Positions 1-9,429 of a DNA stretch of 64,000 nucleotides are shown one piece after another. The stretch spans positions 79,983,797 to 80,047,796 of the forward strand of contig OW799233.1 of assembly GCA_941918925.1 (NCBI GenBank), read 5' to 3'. The translations under genes were made by a program, and so were the position numbers. This stretch comes from Phyto melanocephala. Taxonomy: Eukaryota > Arthropoda > Insecta > Diptera > Rhinophoridae. The notes under the pieces were generated by a model, which was not told the DNA's origin, ran no database searches, and saw only the letters and a program-made list of their open reading frames with translations. Every line of letters starts with the position of its first letter. The first letter of the stretch is position 1.

Positions 1-1345
1 ATTAAGACGGAAAATTAAACATTTAAGACGGGTAAATACATACAGAAAGTCATATATTTTGATTTTGTTAAATTCAATTCTAAAAGATTTTCTGTTCATC
101 AATTGAAGAAATTATTCATTATTTGTTATACTAAAGTATGTATCACTTTCTTTGTATAACTTCGATATGCTATTAAAATATTATCGTAAATTTATTCTTT
201 CAATGAAAATGGGCGTTAAAGTCGGCGTGTCAATATACATACATACATAGTTCCTGCTAATAAATACAACTCAGATATTTCAATATAGAGTATTTTATTC
301 TTGAAAAATCTTTATAAATTAAAAGAATTTGAGATAAAACGTTATGTGGGGGAGGTGGGCGTGTCACTTTTTTCCCGTTAGTACAAACCTTTGACCAAAA
401 AGAAATTTTTGCAATATTTCAGAATTTTACATCTAATTTTGTCAGTTTTATTACGTTTAAAATTTTGAATATACATTTTGATCTATAACTCCTTTCCTAA
501 TTTATAGATTTTAGCGATTTTCGGGGACAAAAAAACTTTTTTTACTCAGAAAATATACATTTGAAATTTCATGACTCTATGGTAATGCGTTTGGACACAA
601 TTATATATATTTCGATGTTGGAAGGACATGATTTTTATACCCTTCACCTGTGGTGCACAAGGGTATATATAGGTTTGTCATTCCGTTTGTAATTTCTACA
701 ATTTTCATTTCCGACCCCATAAAGTATATATTTTCTGAAAGCTTATGAATAGAGGAGTCGATTAAGTCCTGACCGTCTGTCCGTCTGCCCGTCTGTCCGT
801 GTGTTGGTTGAAATCAACTTTTAGAAGCAACTATTAAAAAAATTAAAATTTAAATTAAAAATTAAAAATTACAAAAAAAAAATATTTAAAATAAGAAAAA
901 AATAATAAAAAAACTACAAAAAAAAAATTTTAAAAAAATTAAAAAAAAAATTTTTTAAAAATTTTTCAAAAAAAATTTTTTAAAAAAATTAAAAAAAAAT
1001 AATAAAATATAAATAATATATTAAATAAAATAAAATGAAATTTTTTTGGCTCAGCTAGGATTCGATGCCACATTTATTCTAACGTGTACGTATGCACGTA
1101 TTTTATATGGGATGAATGGTGATACAAACAATTGTTATTGCATGACTACACGTTGTGAAGGGTATATAAGATTCGGCACGGCCGAATATAGCACTGTTAC
1201 TTGTTTTGACTTACTTTTGCATTACGAGCCTTAACTCTCTTCCTAATATTCCTATTTAGCCCATTTTAAATACCAAACAAACCTTGTGTAAAAGAAATAT
1301 TTGAGTTCATACGTTTAAAACAAATCGACTCAGATACGGTGTAAA
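1..1345 (-). mobile_element. DINE-1-like element, family B, left-truncated copy
   Basis: Non-coding repeat sharing long blocks with the fuller copy at 2820-5522, in the same order: the TATCACTTTCTTTGTA region, the 'gggcgttaaagt..ggcgtgtc' motif, the 'ggaggtgggcgt' motif, and the ending block with 'taactctcttcctaatatt'. It is interrupted at 636-1205 by a family A copy and resumes exactly afterwards, which confirms that it is one element. The first ~60 bases resemble no other copy. No coding potential. Confidence 0.7.
636..1205 (+). mobile_element. DINE-1/INE-1-like element, family A, nested in family B copy
   Basis: Begins TATACCCTTCACCTGTGG and ends with the hairpin TTCGGCACGGCCGAA followed by TATAGCACTGTTACTTGTT. 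Between lie 'ccgaccccataaagtatata', a 'gtccgtctgtccgtctg' microsatellite and an A-rich core. Drosophila DINE-1/INE-1 (Helentron-associated elements) has the same layout: TATACCCTT start, 'ccgaccctataaagtatata', GTCCGTCTGTCC repeats, and an end hairpin before CTTGTT. It sits in a T-run of the host family B copy with no target duplication beyond Ts. Confidence 0.78.
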
Positions 1346-1479
1346 CAGCATCATTCTGAGGCAATGTTGTAGAAATTAACAATTATGATGTCGGTCCTCG
1401 GGAAAAAATAAGGGGTTACTTGTAGATATGTGGATTAGTGAAGGATTATTTAGAAATACAAAATGTTATTTATTTGAAA

Positions 1480-1838
1480 GACATTTAAATTAGTAAAACT
1501 ATGAAAAAAAAAAAATCAAAAAGTCCAATCATTTGATGTAACCGATATAAAGAAATCTGTATCATCTAATGTAATCCAGGATCAGTCGTGATATTAAGTA
1601 TAATCACCAAAAACAATCAAAAAATCAACTGACTTAAGTTTATATGCAACTGATTTTATCAACAAAACATGTTCTTCATAAGTTTGTGGATCAGAGTTTG
1701 GAGGTATATATGAGCAGGTAATAAATATCGATATATTTTGAATTTGCATGACAACAACGATCATTTCAATGTCAAATGAATTTTGAAATAATATCTGTTC
1801 TGGATAATACAAACATGAAACAGCAATTAAAACACCAT
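1480..1838 (-). pseudogene. Non-LTR retrotransposon endonuclease relic
   Basis: The minus strand reads a peptide with the hallmarks of an apurinic-type endonuclease of jockey/I-like retrotransposons: 'GVLIAVS', 'ISIFITCSYIPPNSD' and 'LIVFGDYT', the last corresponding to the conserved 'GDFN' box with N replaced. Further frame-shifted similarity ('FQINNI') continues to about 1480. No RT domain remains next to it. Truncated at both sides, inactive. Confidence 0.65.
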
Positions 1839-2445
1839 ATAGCTTTGTCATTCCGTTTGCACTTTCTACAATTTTCATAAAGTATATATTTTCCGAAAGC
1901 TTATGAATAGAGGAGTCGATTAAGCCCTGCCCGTCTGTCCGTGTGTTGGTTGCAATCAACTTTTAGAAGCAACCACATGTTCCTCAGACCTGTGTATGGT
2001 ATCAATCTTTTGGAAATATTCGGGAATGAATCGATATTGAAATTCAGCACAATCGCCCCATAACTTTCTGAGATATGTGCAAATAAACACAACTGCCTTT
2101 GTTTTTTTTTCCATATTTTTACCACCAAAAGTGAAATTTTTCAGTCATAGAATAACTTATAGGTACCTTTGCTCCTATTCGTAGAAATAATATGCCTCCA
2201 GCGATATTCGTGAAAAACTTTGGATAAAGCCGGATCTAATCGATAAAGTTATAGGCAAAAAAAAATTTCTTTTAAATATATATTTAAAAAATGTACAAAC
2301 GAAAATCAAATTTATTCAGCTTCTAGACAACCGAGAGAGTAAATATTGGTATCATCTGAAAGGACTTGACTAGCACAATATAAGCACCATAAAAAATTAG
2401 AATTCATGTTGGCCGCCATTACTAAATATAGCACTCTTACTTGTT
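1836..2445 (+). mobile_element. DINE-1-like element, family A long variant, decayed
   Basis: Starts inside the 5' block ('agctttgtcattccgtttg'), carries the 'gtctgtccgtgtgttgg' motif and ends TATAGCACTCTTACTTGTT. The terminal hairpin has decayed to 'ttggccgccattactaaa'. The middle (about 2100-2400) matches 26200-26480 in inverse orientation, defining a longer subfamily. Confidence 0.65.
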
Positions 2446-2459
2446 TTTTTTTCGAATGC

Positions 2460-2600
2460 AAAATTAATTAGTTTTAAAAACAATTATAAAAAAATTTTTA
2501 GATTTTAATTAAAAAAAAAAATATTAACTAAAATTATTTAAGCTTGAGGTCTTTTAATTATTTAAATAATATCTTTAATTTGTATTAATTCTTCGTTAAG
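2460..2600. repeat. Inverted repeat arm (partner at about 6125-6260)
   Basis: The stretch around 2530-2580 ('aagcttgaggtcttttaatt') is found in reverse complement near 6140-6190. The two arms flank the DINE copy 2820-5522 and the MITE 5532-5872. No transposase lies between. They may be two MITE copies or ends of an older element; the arms diverge outside ~60 bases. Confidence 0.5.
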
Positions 2601-2819
2601 TGACAGGTATTTCCATAAAAAATCGAAATCCTATTAGATTAATTTCTAAATTAATTAGTAAATTTTACAATAGAAATGATAATAATTCAAGGAATATTGT
2701 TGAGCCGAAAATCTATAAGTCTTTGATTTACGTTAGAAATGTTACAAATTATTAATGTACCATCAACAATAAGGCAGACACTGATAATGTTGCTCAGAGC
2801 TACAGACATTTAATACATA

Positions 2820-5522
2820 AACAAGTAAGAGCACTATATTCGGCTGTGCCGAATCTTTTATACCCACCACCAATTTTGTGTACATTTAAAGCACAATATT
2901 TATTATTTTGTTAATCGCTATAGAATAATCTCTTTATAATAAAATATGTATCACTTTCTTTGTAAAGGGTGGTTAAATTTTAAGGGCCCATGTTTAAGGT
3001 GAACCACATCTAAACTCCAACTTTTTTCTTGCATTTTATTTGACATTTCTCAATCTCAGACTAACTCAATTTGAACCGTGGAAAGATACGCAATCGAGCA
3101 ACGCTTTGAAATATTAAAGATTTTTATAAAAATGGGCGTTCAAATCAAAATGCATTTTGTGCACTTCGTGATTCTTTTGGTCAACTTAATCGTTCGAATT
3201 CGTCCACAATCGTGAGAATTGTAAAAAATATTTAAATGTCTGCAAAGCAGGTCTGTATGAAATGTGAAAACATCTGTGAATGCCATCTTAGTTCGTTGAA
3301 TGGGAAACATTGCTGTTTTTCACGATAACGTGGCAAAAGAGCAAGCAACCTTGACTCATCATCGTGCCCAACAATCGAGCATCAACAGTGTCATTGAAAA
3401 TTTGGACTATCGGATCGTGGTGTGCCGCCTAGGTTGGGGGGGCCACTTGGCCGATATTTTGTTCCATACATAATTGAAGCCTACAAATATTATCATTATA
3501 AAAATAAATGATAATAATTTCATAATAATTTTATTCAAAATCAACATAGTCCCTTAAAATTAAACCACCCATTATAACTTCGGTATGCTAGTAAAATGTT
3601 TTCGTAAATTTAGTCTTTCAATGAAAGTGGCCGGTAAAATACGCGTGTCAATAAAGTTTCTGCTAATAAACATAACTTAGATATTTCAATATAGTCCTCT
3701 AGTATTCCAAAATCTTTATTCATAGAGAATTTACATGAATTTAAGAGGAAGAAAGTGAATTTAAGGTTAAATTTTAAGGGCCACAGGGTGATTTAAAATA
3801 TACATTCTCTGCATTTTTCTAAAACGGGAAATTTATTAGTAAGATTTTGATTTTTAAACTTCTATAACATTTTGCTTTTAAAAGATTTTCAAACGAAATA
3901 AGTTTTGTATAATTTTAAAATTTGTTAGCCATTAGTACATGAAAATAAATTGTTTATAATGTTTAGAGATAATATTTTTTGACTTGGGTCAAAATTTTCC
4001 TAAATTCCCATTTTTAATAGAGCATAATTTTAGGAGAACATAAGCATAAGTTGTTAGCATGCCATCTAGTAGTTGCTAGTAGAGTCATCTATCTTATCAT
4101 CTTTATCTTATATTTAGCTACAGTACAATAAATGGCGCAGTGTAAGATGAATAAATGCTAATATATATGACTAATATATTTTTATAAAAATTTAAAGAAA
4201 AAAGTGTGCATGGCACATCTATTTTCCGTTAAAACGAAGACTTTGACCAAAAAGCCATGTTTGCAAAATTTCAGAATCGTACATACAGTTTTGTCAGTTT
4301 TATTACGTTTTAAATTTGAAATATACACTGTGCGGTAGAAATTTTCGTACATTTTTATCTATAACTCTTTTCCTAATTCATAGATTTAGGCAATTTTAAG
4401 GGAAAAATATTCTTTTGACTCGATAAATATATATTCGAAGTTTCATGACTACGTTTCTGCGTCTGGACACAATTCAAAAGTGAAAGTGGGCGTTATAGTA
4501 GGCGTGTCAAAGTTGTTTTTGCTAATGAGTACAACTTAGGTGTTTCAATATAGTCCTTTATTATTCCAAAATCTTTATTAATAGAGAAATTATATGAATT
4601 TTAGGTAAAAAGTTGTATGGGAGGTGGGCGTAAAAGTGGGCGTGGCACCTTAATTTTTTGGCATAGTAATGAAATTGCCTAGGGGGATAGACGTAGCAAA
4701 ATTTATCATCATACCTCTAATTTTGGCGGTTTTATGAGCTTTTAAATTTCATTAACGGTAGATAACGTGAAAAGTGGGCGTTATAGTAGGCGTGTCAAAG
4801 TTATTTTTGCGAATGAGTACAACTTAGGTGTTTCAAGATAGGCCATTATTATTCCAAAATCTTTGATAATAGAGAAATTATATGAATTTTAGTTAAAACG
4901 TTATATGGGAGGTGGGCGTAAAAGTGGGCGTGGCACATTGATTTTCCGGTACAGGAAAGCGTGTCACCAGAAAGCAAAGTGTGCAAAATTTCAGAATCGT
5001 ACATCCAATTTTGTTGCTTTTACGACGTTTTTGTTTTTAAATATACCGAAAAATACACTGTGCGGTATAAATTTTCGTACATTTTGATCGATAACTCCTC
5101 TCCTAATGCATAGATTTAGACAATTTTCGGGGAAAAATATTGTCTTTACCCAGGAAATATATATTCGTTTGGACACAATTCCATTTTATTCGATGTTCGA
5201 AGGACACGGTTTTTTCGACCTACTCTTGCTTTTCGAGCTATAACTCTCTTCCTAATATTCTAATTTAGCCCATTTTCAATACCAAACAAACCTTGTCTAT
5301 AAGAAAGATTCTGGCAAAATTTGAGCCCCCTAGCTTTTTCGGTGCGACCTCTATCGTGCTTTCAACAGACGGACAGACGGACGGACATAGCTAGATCGTC
5401 ATAAAATCAAACCACGATTTAGAATATATATACTTTATGGGGTCTAAAATGGATATTTCGATGTGTTACAAACGGAATGACAAAATGAATATACCCCCAC
5501 CATTTTTTTGGTGGCGGGTATA
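2820..5522 (-). mobile_element. DINE-1-like element, family B, full-length copy
   Basis: Reference copy of family B. Read on the minus strand it begins TATACCCGCCACC and ends with hairpin TTCGGCACAGCCGAA then TATAGTGCTCTTACTTGTT, the same 3' end as family A but with a different body. It contains 'gtcattccgtttgtaacac', a GACGGACAGACGG tract (about 5365-5385) and at least two copies of a ~285-bp internal unit (starting near 4485 and 4770) marked by 'gtgggcgttatagtaggcgtgtcaa'. A mariner derivative is nested at 2965-3572. Short ORFs in it are chance. Confidence 0.78.
2965..3572 (+). mobile_element. Tc1/mariner-derived deletion element
   Basis: 608-bp insert with terminal inverted repeats (AAGGGTGGTTAAATTTTAAGG and its complement near 3550-3572) flanked by TA. 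Other family B copies (around 150-165 and 18490-18505) keep the uninterrupted sequence. The plus strand holds a frame-broken helix-turn-helix part of a mariner-like transposase ('ERFEILK', 'NQNAFCALRDSFGQLNRS', 'STIVRIV'). The catalytic core is missing, so it is non-autonomous. Confidence 0.75.
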
Positions 5523-5531
5523 AAAATAACA

Positions 5532-5872
5532 CCCCTGCAGATAACGCGACTAGTCCATACACGCATGTAAAGTATACTCTGTAATGGACTAGGACTAATC
5601 CAAAGACCACCCAAATGTATGGAGAAAATATGGTCGATTTAACATTACAATGTCCTAGGGCTGGACCATATAACCCATCGGAGTAGTCTAAAAACTACTC
5701 TTTGTCACTACTCGATGGAGCAACTACACGACCATTATACACGTTTTGACAACAATATATGTAATCGTTAAAACACGAACACTTGTCGTTTAACTACAAT
5801 CTCTTGTTTAAAAATGATATGGTCCTTGTTGTAAGTAGTCCATTTAGCGTAGTCCAATATTATCTGTAGGGG
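5532..5872. mobile_element. MITE with CCCCTGCAGATAA inverted ends
   Basis: A 341-bp unit begins CCCCTGCAGATAA and ends TTATCTGTAGGGG (one mismatch), with subterminal 'actagtcca'/'tggacta' motifs also inverted. No ORF. The superfamily cannot be assigned because the flanking duplication is unclear. Confidence 0.6.
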
Positions 5873-6795
5873 CATTACATACATAGGCATATGCACACAT
5901 AGTTTCCTATGTAATACATATTATTGAACTGTTTGTTAATTTTTAAGTTAGTACTTTTTCACACAATTTTTTCATATGACAAAATGTTGAAATTTATATG
6001 TTAAATGTTTTCAAAAGTTTGTTATTTTAAATTTATTTTTTCACACAAAAAAATTTTTACAAAAAATCAAAACAAATATTTCCTTACGATGCTTCACAAC
6101 GGAGTAGCGAAATATTGAAAGATTTAATAAAAATAAAAGATATTATTTAAATAATTAAAAGACCTCAAGCTTTGATAATTTTAGTTAATATTTAAATTAA
6201 AAAAAAGGTCAAAGAACTAAATAATTTTTATTTAAAAAATATATTATTTAGTAATGAAATAATTAGTGAAAAAATTAGGAAAGTACTTGTCAACTTTATG
6301 GGTAAACATACAATGCGTAACTGTTGTCAAAGTTTTTATCGTGACATAAACATAAACTAAGCGATAGATGTACAAATGACTTTGTTAAACGTAACTAGCG
6401 TACAATTTTAAGTGACCATTTGGCAATAAGATGTGCTTGAATAGGTACAGCCACGAAAGCTTTTTTGCGAATTACAATTTCCAAGATTGCCTAAAGAAGT
6501 TAAAAACTATTTTTTTACCCAAAGATTTTTTTTCTAATTTAAATTTTATGTTTTAGATGCTTTTTGATCAAGAGCTGTATCTGTCAAAAAGTTAAATATT
6601 TAATCCTATATACAATAATTAATAACTTTATATATTTAAAAATAAAATAAGTACCTGCTTATAATAAGGTAATCATTTTTCATTGTCAATTGTTTAATTT
6701 GTTTATCTGTTTTAATAAAATATATAAAATATTTTTTAATTCAAAATAACTAACAGTTTTTCTATAATGACTTTTATTAGAATTTGTCTTAAATA
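5873..6795. other. AT-rich stretch without a gene
   Basis: Holds the second arm (about 6125-6260) of the inverted repeat starting at 2460. Otherwise I see only AT-rich sequence without an ORF, TIR or tandem array. Confidence 0.5.
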
Positions 6796-7224
6796 CACCC
6801 AACTCTTTTTTTACACGGTTTCTTTTTACACGGATTTGAAGTTACACGGTTGAAAAAAAATTTTTTTGTAAAAAATTTTTAATCTAGTACGGTTTCAAAA
6901 TCAATGTCTTGTAATTATGTTTGTTTTTACCAGACTTGGCACCATTACTGAAATGAACATACATAGTAGTAAGTGAGAAATCTCCCTATTCGATAACTCC
7001 TTATTGATATTTACATAAAATATTGCATAATTAAAGCGTTTAAAGTTTATTAGCTCGCAATATTTTATCAATTGTTCGTGTTATCAATTAGATTTGAACA
7101 TTTCTGACCTTAATAAGTGAAAAAAAGGTATTTTATCTATAAGTTTTTAGTTAAGCTTTAAAAATAAAATGTTTGCCCTTACTAACAGTTAACAAAATAT
7201 CCAAAATTTCAAAGATTCGTTAAA

Positions 7225-7530
7225 GGCAAGCCATTTCTTTGGAAGTAAAATTAAAAATCTTGGACTATGAAATTGAAGATGTCGACGAATTAATGATAGA
7301 TAAGCCTCTAGATGATGATTGTTTGATTGAATTAACAACAGATGACGGCAAAACTGAGAACCATAATAGCGATAACGTCGAGGAGACGGTCTAACATTTG
7401 GTAAAAGTATGGTGAATCATTTCTTAAAAAATGATCCTAATATGGAACGTGCCCTGAAATTCGAACGAGATATTAATAATTGTATTGCTGGGTATAAAAA
7501 GTTGTATAATTATATTAATATTATATACAT
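7225..7530 (+). pseudogene. pogo/Tigger-like transposase C-terminus relic
   Basis: One frame gives an acidic stretch ending 'DDDCLIELTTDDGK..EETV' stop (to about 7394). A shifted frame then gives 'DPNMERALKFERDINNCIAG' and 'YKKLY', which resembles the usual end of Tigger/pogo transposases ('DPN.ER..KF.R.I...Y..LY'). Frameshift and stop make it inactive. The position inside TIRs flanked by TA supports the assignment. Confidence 0.55.
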
Positions 7531-7901
7531 ACATGCAAAAAACATGCCAAAAAAAAAATATATTAAAAATAATAAAAAAAATAATAAAAAAAATTACAAA
7601 AAAAAAATTTAAAAAAAAATTTAAAAAAATTTTTTAAAAATTTTTGTAAAAAAATTTTTTAAAAAAATTTTAAAAAATATATAAAAATAATAAAATATAA
7701 ATAATATCTTAAATAAAATAAGATAAAATTTTTTTGGCTCAGCTGGGATTCGATGCCACATTTAGTTTAACCAGTATATACATATGTATGTACGTATTTT
7801 ATATGAGATGAATGGTGATACAAACAATTGTTATTGCATGACTACACGTTGTGAAGGGTATATAAGATTCGGCACGGCCGAATATAGCACTGTTACTTGT
7901 T
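7531..7901 (+). mobile_element. DINE-1-like family A, 3' half
   Basis: A-rich core, then 'ggctcagctgggattcgatg', and the standard end hairpin TTCGGCACGGCCGAA plus TATAGCACTGTTACTTGTT. The 5' half is absent here; a 5' half in the opposite orientation abuts at 7902, so the pair forms a head-on arrangement. Confidence 0.7.
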
Positions 7902-8315
7902 TTTTTTGTAATTTTTTTTTTTGTCATGTTTTTTGCATGTATGTATATAAGTATGTTGTTGTTGTAATTGTGTAAAAAAACGAGGTGGTCGTGGTTTTTT
8001 GTTCATATCTCAGAAAGTTATGGGGCGATTATGCTGAATTTTAATAGCGATTCATTCCTGGATATTTCCAAGAGTTTGATACCATATACAGATCTGAGGA
8101 ACATATAGTTGCTTCTAAAAGTTGATTTCAACCAACACACGGGCAGACGGTCAGACGAACAGACGGACAGACGGTCAGGGCTTAATCGACTCCTCTATTC
8201 ATAAGCTTTCAGAAAATATATACTTTATGGGGTCGGAAATGAAAATTGTAGAAATTACAAACGGAATGACAAAGCTACATACATATACCCTTGTGCACCA
8301 CAGGTGAAGGGTATA
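7902..8315 (-). mobile_element. DINE-1-like family A, 5' half, inverted
   Basis: Read on the minus strand it starts TATACCCTTCACCTGTGG, has 'ccgaccccataaagtatata' and a GTCCGTCTG-type tract, and runs into a T/A core that abuts the 3' half at 7531-7901. 'atgcaaaaaacatg' (7535) and 'catgttttttgcatg' (about 7926) are inverted copies of the same core motif. Confidence 0.7.
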
Positions 8316-8331
8316 AAAAAAGAGTTGGGTG

Positions 8332-8738
8332 TACATACAATACATATAGATCGAATCATTACACTACGGTGAGGTATTGCCTATATAAACAACTTTTAGT
8401 TTATTAATATTTATAAAACACTTCGATAAATATTATATTCAAAACAATACATAATTTTCGACTCTTTACATCGAACATTACATCGAAGTCGATATCGAAG
8501 AAATTTTACGAATAAGTGATACATTTTCAATGCAAAATCGATTCATTTTGCATACTGGAATTAATTCGTTTTAATTAAAAAAATTGTTACCTAAAAAGCA
8601 AAATTGCCTAAAAATTTTATCGATATTCATTACCACAAAAGTTTGGATAGAGGCGACGACATACTCTGAAGTAGATATATTTTGTTCTGTTTATTTTGCG
8701 AAACTTTACATAAGCACATACATATATAATTCAAGTTG
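8332..8738. other. Non-genic stretch downstream of gene 1
   Basis: AT-rich, no ORF or inverted repeat recognised. It lies beyond the 3' end of gene 1 (minus strand). Confidence 0.4.
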
Positions 8739-8829
8739 TATGTATGTATGTATGTATGTATGTATGTATGTATGTATGTATGTATGTATGTATGTATGTA
8801 TGTATGTATGTATGTATGTATGTATGTAT
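8739..8829. repeat. (TGTA)n microsatellite
   Basis: About 22 uninterrupted TGTA units. The Cys-Met-Tyr-Val repeat ORFs that cross it on both strands are products of the repeat, not genes. Confidence 0.95.
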
Positions 8830-9058
8830 ATTCTTACATGAATAAAAAATATTTGTTGACTTTTAATTCTTAAAAATTTTATTCCGAACTTGTTTACCAA
8901 CCGCTTTTGTAGTGGTGGATTAAATATTTCAGTGCAGTTTTGTGCACCAATTCAAAATTTAGTGGTCGTAAGAAAATTAATGTCAACACTGAAAATATTA
9001 AGAGTTAAAAAATATTGCGCAAAATATTTAAGCAATTTTATTTAGTGGCAGATTAATG

Positions 9059-9064
9059 TTTATT
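9059..9064 (-). terminator. Polyadenylation signal of gene 1 (AATAAA)
   Basis: The minus strand reads AATAAA 25 nt beyond the stop codon at 9089-9091; a second AATAAA lies at 9042-9037. The very short 3' UTR is plausible if the exon ends at this stop. Confidence 0.5.
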
Positions 9065-9088
9065 ACAATAAAAATTTAGTTCACAACA

Positions 9089-9429
9089 CTAATCTATGAA
9101 AATTGCAAGCTGGGAATTGTAAATTTTGTATGACGAAAAAAAAATAACTAAAACGAATATTGTACATACATATGTAAATGCTAAGTGTGTAAACCAACCT
9201 TCTTTGTGTTGTTTTTGATCCGATTCCTTCGTAGTAGTCGATTCAATAAATTCTGCATGTTTTAATGTTGATGATAAATAATTATTTGCTACATCTTCCT
9301 TTGATATTGATGTCTTCACAGGAAGATCTTTATGTATTAAGGGTTTCAAGTCCTCTGGAGACGCAATAAATATTTTAGTTTCATTACTGTCACACTTCAA
9401 ATCCAAATGTCTTTCCGTTATAGTATTTT
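9089..9429 (-). CDS. Gene 1, terminal coding exon
   Basis: Acceptor TACGAACAG|AA in phase 1, then 113 codons to TAA at 9089-9091. Ends in a hydrophobic run ('YVCTIFVLVIFF') that could be a C-terminal membrane anchor. An internal GTATGT near 9170 is a possible donor, in which case the hydrophobic end would be intron read-through. The AATAAA just downstream favours the terminal-exon reading. Confidence 0.65.

Larger units (their letters stand above)
6796..8331 (+). mobile_element. pogo/Tigger-like element, degraded, with nested DINE copies
   Basis: Ends are inverted repeats CACCCAACTCTTTTTTT (6796) and AAAAAAAGAGTTGGGTG (to 8331), each flanked by TA, as expected for Tc1/mariner/pogo target duplication. 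Subterminal 'ttacacgg' is repeated three times near 6812-6850. The inside keeps a C-terminal transposase fragment (7225-7530); most of the gene is gone, and the 3' part is occupied by two partial family A DINE copies. Confidence 0.6.

Noticed and set aside
1060..1080. 'ggctcagctgggattcgatg' in DINE cores as a tRNA B box
   Set aside because: No tRNA fold and no A box; it recurs as a fixed part of the repeat and differs from GGTTCGANNCC at key positions.
1159..1170. 'gggtatataag' at DINE ends as a TATA promoter
   Set aside because: It is the conserved subterminal inverted partner of TATACCC in every copy.
8584..8900. Overlapping ORFs of repeated Cys-Met-Tyr-Val and Ile-His-Thr-Tyr on both strands
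   Set aside because: They are the translation of the (TGTA)n microsatellite.
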